Shown: in pieces, positions 26,021-34,379 of the stretch
How positions within the stretch are numbered: the first letter of the stretch is position 1
How the letters are laid out: each line of letters opens with the position of its first letter
Translations under genes and position numbers: made by a program
Source of the DNA: G965229605 sp965229605
GTDB taxonomy: Bacteria; Pseudomonadota; Alphaproteobacteria; CBDDJK01
Assembly (NCBI GenBank): GCA_965229605.1
Contig: OZ245892.1
Span: 248,001 to 312,000 of the forward strand
Length of the DNA: 64,000 bases
Direction of reading: 5' to 3'
The notes under the pieces: model-generated
What the model saw: the letters and a program-made list of their open reading frames with translations, nothing else
What the model was told of the DNA's origin: nothing
Databases searched by the model: none

Positions 26021-26839
26021 TTACACAGCAGGGAAGCGTTCAAAATTGTGGATGCTCCAATCCGGCTCACAATTTTTTACGCTCAGCAAAAATTCTTTGT
26101 CTTTAGCCGTGAGGCTTTTATTGACAGTCTCGACAAGCTGTGCACGCGTTCTTTCAAAATCATTGTACGTAAATGCAACATCAGTCATGCCTGTGAATTG
26201 GTTACCCATGGCTTGGTGTTGATCCTGGAAGTTTGGCACAAGCACTTCATTGATCGGGCGGTCACTGCAAAGAAGGCATAATAAAAAGCCTATGTGAATA
26301 TCGTCCGAGAAACCTTCGTTTTCCATCAAGAGCTTCACATCAAACAAATCTCTGGGATGTTGGCGGTCCAGTGCTGCACATATTTTACCGCCATAAAGCT
26401 GACCAAGTGGCACAACCTGTATCACAGATGACGTATCGTACATTTCTTGCGCGTTATCACAGAGCATCATTCTTTCAGGGGCTTCAATCGTGCCGCGACT
26501 GACGAGATTAATTTCCAGTTTGATTTCTTCTCCGTCCGAGCGAATAACCAGTTTGCCGATACCCGGCTTATACAAGATTTGAGCGTTTGGCAGAACATGC
26601 TCGATACGCGCTTTAATACGTTCCAGCGCATCGGCAATATTTTTTAATGTTGTTCCTCTGTCTTCAAATGGCAGATAGGTCAGATCAATATCAACCGATA
26701 GACGCGGCATGTTACGTACAAAAAGATTGATCGCTGTGCCGCCATGTAAGGCAAAGCATTTTTCCTCTGCCACATAGGGAAGAACCCTCAGCAACAAGCG
26801 AACCTGGCTTTTATATTTCTGGTTGTTCGTTTTTTTCAA
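26021..26839 (-). CDS. AbiEii/AbiGii-family nucleotidyltransferase toxin
   Basis: 272 residues. Nucleotidyltransferase signature 'FALHGGTAINLFVRNMPRLS' and the following 'VDIDLTYLP' (GG...DxD) are intact. Later 'PRDLFDVKLLMENEG' is the family's second conserved block. AbiEii is the toxin of type IV toxin-antitoxin systems, which can give abortive infection; the related MenT toxins modify tRNA with pyrimidines. It starts inside the end of the AbiEi gene (29-base overlap), so translation is coupled. Confidence 0.9.
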   Translation of the reverse strand: MKKTNNQKYKSQVRLLLRVLPYVAEEKCFALHGGTAINLFVRNMPRLSVDIDLTYLPFEDRGTTLKNIADALERIKARIEHVLPNAQILYKPGIGKLVIRSDGEEIKLEINLVSRGTIEAPERMMLCDNAQEMYDTSSVIQVVPLGQLYGGKICAALDRQHPRDLFDVKLLMENEGFSDDIHIGFLLCLLCSDRPINEVLVPNFQDQHQAMGNQFTGMTDVAFTYNDFERTRAQLVETVNKSLTAKDKEFLLSVKNCEPDWSIHNFERFPAV

Positions 26840-27593
26840 ATTTTTTTGGGACGGTTATTTTGTATTTATCTATGTAGGTGCCGCTTTTAACAAAGCTTCG
26901 TGTGCCTGATCCTAAATCCACATTTGATAGATCAACAAAATCCAGCCAGGGATGTTTAAATTTATCTGCCAAGTAAAGGAACAGGCGTTTAACTTTTATT
27001 GATGAGCAATTCTCCAGCAACTCTTGAACCGATTTAGGCCTTAAATCATTCATAGCTTCCATGAGCTCGTAACATTCAAAGAGCTCTTGATGCTTTGGGG
27101 CAAGATATAAACACTCCAGCATGGCGCGTGCAGGAGAAGATATCTTAACAGCAAAGTTATTCCGTTCCAAATCAACAAGCCCCATGTCTGCGGGCAGAAA
27201 TGAGGTCGTGTAATAATCTATCTTTGTTTCCCATGTTTTATTCTTAAACCAGGTCGGAAGGTTTTCTTTTTTGCTTCCAAGCAAAACGGCTCGCCCTGCT
27301 GCCATATCTATGTAGTGCGCGCGCCCCTGCAGAGATAAAGCCGTGCGCCCACCAGCATGTATTGATAATCCGGCCTGATTTTGAAGTGCATATAATCCAC
27401 CATGATAATCAACGTCATCACCAACACGGATAACCGCACCTGATCCTATAGAAGACACCCATTTACTTTTCTTGTACTGGCTCAGGAGTTGATTTGAGAC
27501 GCCATTATCCGCAAGCCATGATGACAGGTAAACTGTCCCTGTTGGCCAGTCTTTTAGTAATTTGTTTATTTTAGCCTCATTTCCTAAATTCAT
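26811..27593 (-). CDS. AbiEi-family antitoxin
   Basis: 260 residues. N-terminal winged-helix DNA-binding segment ('TVYLSSWLADNGVSNQLLSQ' and 'KSKWVSSIGSGAVIR'), then the AbiEi core with 'LSIHAGGRTALSLQGRAHYI' and 'SPARAMLECLYL'. AbiEi represses its own operon through DNA repeats and neutralises AbiEii by preventing its activity rather than by tight binding. Promoter-proximal gene of the pair. Start at 27593 has no strong ribosome-binding site but no better alternative exists. Confidence 0.88.
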   Translation of the reverse strand: MNLGNEAKINKLLKDWPTGTVYLSSWLADNGVSNQLLSQYKKSKWVSSIGSGAVIRVGDDVDYHGGLYALQNQAGLSIHAGGRTALSLQGRAHYIDMAAGRAVLLGSKKENLPTWFKNKTWETKIDYYTTSFLPADMGLVDLERNNFAVKISSPARAMLECLYLAPKHQELFECYELMEAMNDLRPKSVQELLENCSSIKVKRLFLYLADKFKHPWLDFVDLSNVDLGSGTRSFVKSGTYIDKYKITVPKKFEKNEQPEI

Positions 27594-27822
27594 AATTTAG
27601 TTATAAGGGTTAAAATAAACAAAATCAAGATTTCTCTTTAAAAATATGCGCATAAATAAACTAATCCTTTAGTTTTGAGGGCTATTTTGAAGTTAACCCT
27701 CTGTCCAGTTTTTTAAAATCAGGTGCGGGGTGTTCCTGCACCCTTGGCTAATTTTGTTGATTTTTTGCTGAAAGGGCAATAAAGTTATGCCTGTAATCAG
27801 GAAAAAGCTGATTATGGAGCGT
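27594..27822. other. non-coding stretch upstream of the AbiE pair
   Basis: No gene seen. It holds the region from which the AbiE operon must be transcribed leftwards and a small hairpin, GGTGCGGG...CCTGCACC, around 27721-27741. AbiEi autoregulatory inverted repeats were looked for but none stood out. Confidence 0.4.
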
Positions 27823-27993
27823 AAGACACTCCAGACATAGCGGTTTGTGCTCACCGTATAAAAAGCTCGTTTTCTCGATCAGGGTCGAGGAGACGACGCT
27901 ATACAATAGGCGTTTACGCTAAAATCGTCGTGGCTGTGCTATGTCTCAGTTGTCTTAACTCCTCGATCACCAAGGCTCTTGGTGATTTTGTTT
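27823..27993 (+). ncRNA. candidate structured RNA with its own terminator
   Basis: AAGACA (27823-27828) and GACATAGC (27834-27841) pair with GCTATGTC (27938-27945) and TGTCTT (27951-27956) to close a multibranched structure. Inside are hairpins CGGT/ACCG (27841-27856), CTCGA/TCGAG (27874-27889) and a GACGA/TCGTC stem (27892-27929) with smaller CTAT/ATAG and GCGT/ACGC hairpins. An intrinsic terminator (27966-27993) follows directly. A transcript near 170 nt is implied. It does not match, as far as I can recall, 6S, SRP, RNase P, tmRNA or a known riboswitch. Strand is set by the terminator. Confidence 0.55.
27966..27993 (+). terminator. intrinsic terminator of the candidate RNA
   Basis: ATCACCAAG (27966-27974), loop GCT, CTTGGTGAT (27978-27986), a perfect nine-base-pair stem, then TTTGTTT. 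No coding gene of normal size ends just upstream, so it most likely terminates a non-coding transcript or a leader. Confidence 0.85.
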
Positions 27994-28019
27994 CAATAAC
28001 AGCAAGAGGACTTGAGAAA

Positions 28020-28094
28020 ATGACCATCCAGCCAAACGGCCCCTTTAAAAAACGCGCTTTCACCCTTGATTATCAATATTTGCCATTGACTTAA
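28020..28094 (+). CDS. possible 24-residue small protein or leader peptide
   Basis: Short open frame MTIQPNGPFKKRAFTLDYQY plus four residues, with AGAGGA nine bases upstream of the ATG and a position 26 bases after the terminator stem's T tract. Basic in the middle, no membrane segment. Could be a leader peptide controlled by read-through of the terminator, or a remnant of a longer gene. Weak as a gene on its own. Confidence 0.3.
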   Translation: MTIQPNGPFKKRAFTLDYQYLPLT

Positions 28095-28132
28095 TGGTCA
28101 ATTCACCCCTCACGCAAGGGATGAAATATGCC

Positions 28133-28202
28133 TGTCTATGCGTCTGTCTATGATGGGCGTTGTCTATGACTGGGCGTTGTCTATGACTGGGCGTTGTCTA
28201 TG
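28133..28202. repeat. tandem repeat with five TGTCTATG copies
   Basis: TGTCTATG occurs at 28133, 28145, 28161, 28178 and 28195. The last full units are the exact 17-mer TGTCTATGACTGGGCGT repeated twice; earlier copies are shortened to 16 and 12 bases. No open reading frame continues through it. It looks like slipped-strand expansion, or a cluster of protein-binding sites (iteron-like) between the candidate RNA and the secreted-protein gene. Confidence 0.85.
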
Positions 28203-28344
28203 ATTGGAAAGGCCATCAATCATTGACTATAGAAAAAATGCAATTTTAAAATATTATATATTTACAAATACTCTTTTTAGTTTTATTAACGAGTATTAAG
28301 TCGAACTTGGTGTTGTAAAGAAACATAAAGAGCTTGCCTGAAAA

Positions 28345-28779
28345 ATGCGCCTCATCAAATCAGTCCTTGCACCAGCTCTTGTGCCAGTTCTTGCAAGCGC
28401 GCTTGCTGCCTTGCTTATGCCCAGCTTTGCGCATGCCCGGGACAAGCTCACCGAAGACGATTACAATAAAATCTATTGCGACTCCATCGGTGGCCAAACA
28501 GAGGTCAGACATGACTATACCACCGATGCGGGCGAAAACGGCTATGTAATAGTCGATTGCGAAACCGATACCGAGGTGATCGAGGGCGGGCTAGACAAAC
28601 GCTCCAGCCTTGATTCCATCCAGCAAGCCCTGTTCTTTGCCTTTCTAACCGGCAAAAAGCCCGTCATCGTCATCTATGATACCGATGGAATCGAAGGCAA
28701 GATTGAATATAGAATCAAGATCGGCGCAGCCCACGCCGGTGTCGGATTTACAAAATCCCGGATGTCCAGTTTGATGTGA
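28345..28779 (+). CDS. small secreted protein of unknown function
   Basis: 144 residues with a clear signal peptide (hydrophobic residues ~7-27, cleavage near 'SFAHARD'), so the mature protein of about 112 residues is periplasmic or exported. Two cysteines (in 'KIYCDSIGG' and 'VIVDCETDTE') could form a disulfide. 'DCETDTEVIEGGLDKRSSLD' followed by a helix and 'KKPVIVIYDTDG' resembles the strand-helix-strand order of a nuclease-like fold, but this is speculative. I remember similar unnamed proteins in proteobacteria and phages but cannot confirm. A strong terminator follows at 28809. Confidence 0.75.
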   Translation: MRLIKSVLAPALVPVLASALAALLMPSFAHARDKLTEDDYNKIYCDSIGGQTEVRHDYTTDAGENGYVIVDCETDTEVIEGGLDKRSSLDSIQQALFFAFLTGKKPVIVIYDTDGIEGKIEYRIKIGAAHAGVGFTKSRMSSLM

Positions 28780-28808
28780 ACGAGTACAGGCGGCTTTCCT
28801 CGTTAAGG

Positions 28809-28835
28809 GGCGGCAGAGATGCCGCCATTTTCTTT
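28809..28835 (+). terminator. intrinsic terminator after the small secreted protein
   Basis: GGCGGC (28809-28814), loop AGAGAT, GCCGCC (28821-28826), then ATTTTCTTT. It ends the transcript of the gene at 28345-28779 and insulates ppiD. Confidence 0.85.
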
Positions 28836-28894
28836 ATTAGCGGCGTTATGGATCATCGCCGCACAAAGATCACATTCTCCTGTCCATTGAATGT

Positions 28895-28914
28895 ATTAAT
28901 GTGAGTGCATTAAT
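28895..28914. promoter_or_regulatory. inverted repeats upstream of ppiD, possible operator
   Basis: ATTAATG (28895-28901), six bases, CATTAAT (28908-28914), a perfect seven-base inverted repeat of operator size. A second palindrome, GTTTGATTTGATCAAAC, lies at 28922-28938. Both are within 105 bases of the ppiD start and lack a T tract, so binding of a dimeric regulator is more likely than termination. Confidence 0.4.
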
Positions 28915-28997
28915 GCGTGACGTTTGATTTGATCAAACATGCTGGTCGCGCTAAGAGCATCTGACCGCTGAATAAATTATCTAAAGCAGGAGAAGTC

Positions 28998-30995
28998 ATG
29001 CTCCAAACCATGAAAAAGAAAACAAAAGGGGCCTTTGCGATTATTGCATCGGTTCTTCTGATCAGCAGTTTTGCTTTATGGGGTGTGGCGGATTATGTCC
29101 AGGCTCCGGGCCATAATCAGGTTGCGGCGACGGTTGGCGATTACGAGATCAGCCTGATCAGTCTTGCCAATGTCTATCGGAATGACTTGCGCAGCAGTGG
29201 TCTGGCTTCGCTGGATAGCACGGCGCAGCGTGATCTTGGGCTGGCTTCCAACAGTCTGGACCGGCTGATCAATCAGGCTGCGCTGGCGATGGAGGCCAGA
29301 ACCTGGAACCTGCGCCCTGATGAGCGGTTGATTGCCGATGCCATTCGTGCGGATGAAAGGTTTCAGGATGCTGGCGGTTTTTCGCGCAGCCGTTTTGAGC
29401 AATATTTGCGTTCGGTCGGATCGGGGGAGGCTTCATTTGCCGCTGGTCTGGCGGACCAGATTGGCAGCGAGATTGTATCGACAGCTTTTGTGCCTGATTT
29501 GCCGCCTTTGCCGGGGCTTAGCCGGGTGGCGGTGAATTATCTGGCCGAGCGGCGAGACATCATCCTGACGACATTGAGCGAAACGGCAGCCGACCAGCCG
29601 GGCCCAATTGACGAGAGCGAGATCACCCGTTTCTTTGAAGAAAATGCTGAAGATTTTCGCCGCCCAGAGTCCCGGAGCCTGTCCTTTCTCTGGGTGGATC
29701 CTGACCAGCTGGCCAGCGCAGAAAATGTCACTGCGCAGGATGTTCGGGCCGTTTATGATAGCGCGCGTGACCGTTTTACCACGCCGGAAACCCGGCGAAT
29801 TCGCCAAATTCGCTTTTCAACCGGCGATCAGGGACAAGCGACTGCACAGGCGGCAAAAACTGCGCTGGATTCTGGGCAAAGCCTGGATGACCTGACCGCA
29901 GAGGGGGCGATCAATCCTGCCAATATCAGTGATCTTGGCGATTTGTCGGTGAATGATTTTCCGACCCCTGAACTGGCGCAAGCTGCTTTTGACTTGCCTG
30001 CACCAGGATTAACCGCCCCGATTGAAGGGCCTTTTGGCTGGATTTTATTTGATATTCTGGAGATCAACCCGCAGTCGGTTGCGGCGTTTTCTGATGTGTC
30101 TGATCAACTTGAACAGGAATTGCGCGAAGAACGGGCACTGGACATTCTTCCAGACCGGTTACGCGATCTTGATGACGGGCTGGGGCGTGGCGATTCGCTG
30201 GAGACGATTGGCCGGATCATTGGCTTGCCGGTTCTTTCTGTCGAGATTGGACGCGATGGACGCAGCCTTGATGGGTCGGCCCTTTCCTTGCCGTCCGGGA
30301 GTTTTTTGTCAGATGCTTTTGCCCTGACGCAGGGGGAGACCAGCTTTTTATCGGAAACGGATGATGGCGGCGGCTATGCCATACGGATTGATGCGATTTC
30401 CGAAAGCCATATCCCGGAGATGGCGGCGATCAAGGAAGAATTGACGGCGGCGTTGCGCAGTCAAAAGGTGATGGAGAAACTGGAGCAGCGTGCAAAGGCA
30501 CTTAGTGATCAGGTGAATGCCGGGGCTGCGCTGCAGTCTCTTGGAGAGGCCAGCAATAGCCGTTTATATAACAGGCTGGACCGTCAGGGGCAGCCGCAGT
30601 CCTCTGAATCTTTAAACGCGTTGGGGGGTGACTTGTCTGACAGTCTTGCCAATGCGCTCAATGATCCCCCGGAAAATAACACGCTGAGTGCTGATCTGAC
30701 TGAAATATTCTTTGATCTGGAGTTGGGGAAAGCCACCTATATTCCGCAGCCTGCATTAGCAGCCCAAGAAGCAGGGCAAGAAGCTTTGCAACAATTTCTT
30801 GTCGGGCAGGTCACCGCGATTTATCCGCCAGATGGAAATGGACCCGATAGCGATGAAAACTATCGCAGCACGGTTGAAACGGCCCTGTCACGAAATGTAA
30901 AAAACAGCCTGAGTGCGCTTTATACCCGGGCCTTGCGGGATCGCCATGCCGTTTCGCAGGATCAGGATGTGATCAACCAGGTCTATGGGCAATAG
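28998..30995 (+). CDS. PpiD-like peptidyl-prolyl cis-trans isomerase / periplasmic folding factor
   Basis: 665 residues. One N-terminal membrane anchor (~13-32, 'GAFAIIASVLLISSFALWGV'), then a SurA_N-type chaperone region (~40-200) and a parvulin-like domain (~265-360) with 'ARDRFTTPETRRIRQIRFS', 'LGDLSVNDFPTPELAQAAF' and 'APIEGPFGWILFDI'. The rest is a long helical C-terminal region. PpiD sits at the Sec translocon exit and helps outer-membrane and periplasmic proteins fold. GGAG seven bases upstream supports the start. It is followed six bases later by valS. Confidence 0.88.
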   Translation: MLQTMKKKTKGAFAIIASVLLISSFALWGVADYVQAPGHNQVAATVGDYEISLISLANVYRNDLRSSGLASLDSTAQRDLGLASNSLDRLINQAALAMEARTWNLRPDERLIADAIRADERFQDAGGFSRSRFEQYLRSVGSGEASFAAGLADQIGSEIVSTAFVPDLPPLPGLSRVAVNYLAERRDIILTTLSETAADQPGPIDESEITRFFEENAEDFRRPESRSLSFLWVDPDQLASAENVTAQDVRAVYDSARDRFTTPETRRIRQIRFSTGDQGQATAQAAKTALDSGQSLDDLTAEGAINPANISDLGDLSVNDFPTPELAQAAFDLPAPGLTAPIEGPFGWILFDILEINPQSVAAFSDVSDQLEQELREERALDILPDRLRDLDDGLGRGDSLETIGRIIGLPVLSVEIGRDGRSLDGSALSLPSGSFLSDAFALTQGETSFLSETDDGGGYAIRIDAISESHIPEMAAIKEELTAALRSQKVMEKLEQRAKALSDQVNAGAALQSLGEASNSRLYNRLDRQGQPQSSESLNALGGDLSDSLANALNDPPENNTLSADLTEIFFDLELGKATYIPQPALAAQEAGQEALQQFLVGQVTAIYPPDGNGPDSDENYRSTVETALSRNVKNSLSALYTRALRDRHAVSQDQDVINQVYGQ

Positions 30996-31001
30996 ACGGT
31001 C

Positions 31002-33755
31002 ATGCTTGATAAAACCTATACCCCTGCCGATCATGAGGCAGCTATTTACCAGAAGTGGGAAAAAGACGGGGTTTTCTCGCCTGATGATATAGAGTCACAA
31101 GCCTATACGATTGTGCTGCCGCCGCCGAATGTCACAGGCAGCCTGCATGTCGGCCATGCGCTGAATTGCAGCTTGCAGGATTTATTGATTCGTTATCAGC
31201 GCATGAATGGCCGGGCGGCTTTATGGCTTCCGGGGATGGATCACGCCGGGATTGCCACCCAGATGGTGGTTGAACGCCAGCTTGCCGAGGCTGGAAAGCC
31301 TGGCCGTCAAGCGATGGGCCGCGATGAGTTTGTCCAGACCGTCTGGGACTGGAAGCAGGAATCGGGGGGCATGATTACCAGTCAGCTGCGGCGGCTTGGC
31401 ACCTCGCTGGACTGGAGCCGGGAGCGTTTTACGATGGATTCCGGTCTTTCGCGTGCGGTCTTGCAGGTTTTTGTCACGCTTTATCAGCAGGGATTGATCT
31501 ATCGTGATTTAAAGCTGGTGAACTGGGACCCGGTTTTGCAGACCGCGATTTCGGACCTGGAGGTCAAGCCGGTTGAGACACAAGGCAAACTTTATCATAT
31601 CCGCTATCCTCTGATTGACCCCAAAACCGGCCAGGAGCGCGATGAAGCGATTATTGTTGCCACCACAAGGCCAGAGACATTGCTGGGCGACACAGCGGTG
31701 GCGGTGCATCCAGAGGATCCGCGCTATCAGTCGATGATCGGGCAGTTTTGCAGCTTGCCGCTTACAGGCCGACAAATTCCGATTATTGCGGATGATTTTG
31801 CCAATCCGGAGGAAGGGTCAGGGGCAGTCAAGATTACCCCGGCCCATGATTTCGGTGATTTTGACGTCGGCAGACGCCATGATTTAGAGATGATCAATAT
31901 CTTTACTGCGTCCGCGACCTTGAATGAAAATGTGCCTGATGCCTATCAAGGGCTTGATCGTTATGCTGCGCGCAAGCAAATTCTGTCTGATCTGGAAAAT
32001 GCCGGTCTGCTTGTTCAAAGCGAATCCATCACCCATACCGTCCCCTATGGCGAACGCAGCCAGGTGCCGATTGAACCCTATTTGACCTGGCAATGGTATG
32101 TGGATGCCAAGACCCTGGCCGGGCCTGCCATTGAAGCCGTGCGCGAAGGCCGCACCCGTTTTGAACCGGCGAACTGGGCCAAGACCTATTTTAACTGGAT
32201 GGAAGATATTCAGCCCTGGTGTATTTCGCGCCAGCTCTGGTGGGGGCACCAGATTCCGGCCTGGTATGGACCGGATGACACGATCTTTGTCGCCATGACC
32301 GAAAAAGAGGCCTATGAGCAGGCGGTCAGCCATTATCAGGAAAACCCACCCGAAAATTCGCCTGATCTGCTATCTGATCTTGCCAAGGGAACCGGGCTTA
32401 AACGCGATCCCGATGTGCTGGATACCTGGTTTTCATCAGCCCTCTGGCCTTTTTCAACTCTGGGATGGCCGGATAAAACTGCCGATTTTGAAAAATATTA
32501 CCCGACCGATTTTCTGATCACCGGCTTTGATATCATCTTTTTCTGGGTTGCCCGCATGATGATGATGGGCATTCACTTTACGGGCAAGGAGCCCTTTCAC
32601 ACGGTCTATATTCATGCGCTGGTGCTGGATGCCAAAGGCCAGAAAATGTCCAAATCCAAAGGAAATGTGATCGACCCTTTGACGATGGTTGATGATTACG
32701 GGGCAGATGCCTTGCGGATGTCCCTGATTTCACAAGCGGCAGCCGGGCGCAATGTGCGTATTTCGGACAAAAGGGTTGAAGGCTATCGCAATTTTATCAC
32801 CAAAATATGGAATGCGGCGCGTTTTGCTGAAATGAACGGAATCACGATCATTGATGAAAAACCGCCGCTTGAAAGCCCGCTTTCTTTATGGATTGATGTT
32901 GAACTTTCGCGCACGGTGCAAGCGATTGATACGGCGATCACGCATTACCGTTTTGCCGATGCCGCGCATCATCTTTATCATTTTGTCTGGGGCACTTTTT
33001 GCGACTGGTATTTGGAGTTTATAAAACCGCTTTTGCAGGAGTCCGAAAGCAGCGGGGAGTCTGATAATTCGCGGCCAACGGATAACACACGTGACATGGC
33101 TGGCTGGGTTCTGGGGCAAATTCTGCATATCCTGCACCCGTTTTGCCCTTTTGTCAGCGAAGTGCTGTATCAATATTTTAAAGGGAAAGAAGCCAGTCTG
33201 GTTCGTGCGCCCTGGCCTCTCGACTCCATAACAACAGAAGAAGAAGCTGGAGAAGAGGCCTGGCAGGAAATTGATGCCTTGCGCCGTTTGATTGTTGCGT
33301 TGCGCAATGCCCGCGCCAGCTTGAATATTCCAGGTTCGGTGCGGCCAAAGCTGATTATTCCGCCTGATGCCCCTGCTTCTTTTACGGCGCGTTTGATGAA
33401 TCAGCATATTGCCATCAAGCGCATGGGGCGGGTTGAGGATATTCTGTTAAATGATTCTGCTGCCGATAAAACCGCTATCGGGGATTTATCGCAGGTGGCG
33501 ACGCTGGTGGTTGACGGGGTTAATCTGGTGATTCCGCTGGTCGGGATTATTGATGTCGCACAAGAACGCAGCCGCCTTTCATCGGCTTTGAAGAAAGTCG
33601 AGCAAGAAGCTGACAAGCTGCAATCCCGGCTTGATAATCCGAGCTTTCGTGAAAAAGCCCCGGAGGATGTGATTGAAACCCTGACCCAACGGCTGGAGGA
33701 AACCCAAACCCGCGCGGCTGGTTTTCAATCGGCCCTTGATCTTTTAAAAGTTTGA
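31002..33755 (+). CDS. valS: valyl-tRNA synthetase
   Basis: 917-residue class I synthetase charging tRNA-Val. Signature HIGH is in 'TGSLHVGHALN' and KMSKS in 'QKMSKSKGNVIDP'. The editing (CP1) domain that hydrolyses mischarged Thr-tRNA is present between them ('TTRPETLLGDTAVAVHP'). The C-terminal ~65 residues form the usual tRNA-binding coiled coil. Length is normal. Between ppiD and ygfA with gaps of six bases each side, so the three genes are probably one transcript. Confidence 0.97.
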   Translation: MLDKTYTPADHEAAIYQKWEKDGVFSPDDIESQAYTIVLPPPNVTGSLHVGHALNCSLQDLLIRYQRMNGRAALWLPGMDHAGIATQMVVERQLAEAGKPGRQAMGRDEFVQTVWDWKQESGGMITSQLRRLGTSLDWSRERFTMDSGLSRAVLQVFVTLYQQGLIYRDLKLVNWDPVLQTAISDLEVKPVETQGKLYHIRYPLIDPKTGQERDEAIIVATTRPETLLGDTAVAVHPEDPRYQSMIGQFCSLPLTGRQIPIIADDFANPEEGSGAVKITPAHDFGDFDVGRRHDLEMINIFTASATLNENVPDAYQGLDRYAARKQILSDLENAGLLVQSESITHTVPYGERSQVPIEPYLTWQWYVDAKTLAGPAIEAVREGRTRFEPANWAKTYFNWMEDIQPWCISRQLWWGHQIPAWYGPDDTIFVAMTEKEAYEQAVSHYQENPPENSPDLLSDLAKGTGLKRDPDVLDTWFSSALWPFSTLGWPDKTADFEKYYPTDFLITGFDIIFFWVARMMMMGIHFTGKEPFHTVYIHALVLDAKGQKMSKSKGNVIDPLTMVDDYGADALRMSLISQAAAGRNVRISDKRVEGYRNFITKIWNAARFAEMNGITIIDEKPPLESPLSLWIDVELSRTVQAIDTAITHYRFADAAHHLYHFVWGTFCDWYLEFIKPLLQESESSGESDNSRPTDNTRDMAGWVLGQILHILHPFCPFVSEVLYQYFKGKEASLVRAPWPLDSITTEEEAGEEAWQEIDALRRLIVALRNARASLNIPGSVRPKLIIPPDAPASFTARLMNQHIAIKRMGRVEDILLNDSAADKTAIGDLSQVATLVVDGVNLVIPLVGIIDVAQERSRLSSALKKVEQEADKLQSRLDNPSFREKAPEDVIETLTQRLEETQTRAAGFQSALDLLKV

Positions 33756-33761
33756 GTTTTA

Positions 33762-34355
33762 ATGGATAAAAATCAGCACCGCCGACAGGCCCGCAAAATC
33801 CGCGATCAATTATGGGGAAATGATGCGCTGGGTCAGGCGGCAGCAACGGCCCGGATTTGTGGCTTTTTTCTTGAACATTTGCGGGCGTCTTTAAACGGCC
33901 CTTTAACGGATCGCACGGTTGCGCTTTTTCGGGCGATTGGCAGTGAAATTGACCTGCAGGGGCTGGAAGGTCTGCTGGCTGGCCCAGGCATTCAGGTTGC
34001 CTTGCCCCGGATTGAAGGGCCGGATCAGCCGCTGCGCTTTTGCCGCCATCAAGAGGGGGACGTGCTGGTTGATGGCGGGTTCGGCACCAAAATGCCCGCC
34101 CCTGATGCCCCGGATGTGCGCCCGGATGTGATCGTTGTGCCACTGCTGGCTTTTGATCGCCAGGGCGGGCGCATTGGCTATGGCGGCGGCTTTTATGACC
34201 GCACAATGGCGGTGCTTTTGGAAAATAAAGCCTTGCCCACCCCGCAGCTTGTCGGGCTGGCTTTTGCCGGACAGGAAACAGACAATCTGCCTAAAGACTC
34301 GCATGATTTGAAGCTTGACTATATTATTACAGAAAATGGAATAATCCGGCCTTGA
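33762..34355 (+). CDS. ygfA: 5-formyltetrahydrofolate cyclo-ligase
   Basis: 197 residues. It converts 5-formyl-THF to 5,10-methenyl-THF with ATP. Conserved segments are the basic N-terminus 'RRQARKIRDQLW', 'DVIVVPLLAFDRQGGRIGYG' and 'GGFYDRTM' (GGGYYDR-type motif), and 'GLAFAGQE'. In many bacteria a 6S RNA lies next to this gene; here valS ends six bases upstream and the ISAs1 element starts 25 bases downstream, leaving no room for it. Confidence 0.93.
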   Translation: MDKNQHRRQARKIRDQLWGNDALGQAAATARICGFFLEHLRASLNGPLTDRTVALFRAIGSEIDLQGLEGLLAGPGIQVALPRIEGPDQPLRFCRHQEGDVLVDGGFGTKMPAPDAPDVRPDVIVVPLLAFDRQGGRIGYGGGFYDRTMAVLLENKALPTPQLVGLAFAGQETDNLPKDSHDLKLDYIITENGIIRP

Positions 34356-34379
34356 GCGGGAGCAGAAACACGCAAAAGA

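Noticed and set aside
27823..27993. Known riboswitch, 6S RNA, tmRNA or tracrRNA for the structured region
   Set aside because: None of the conserved core motifs I know for these classes is present, and no Cas9, repeat or matching metabolic gene lies nearby.
28133..28202. CRISPR-like array
   Set aside because: Units of 12-17 bases follow each other with no unique spacers and no cas gene is in the window.
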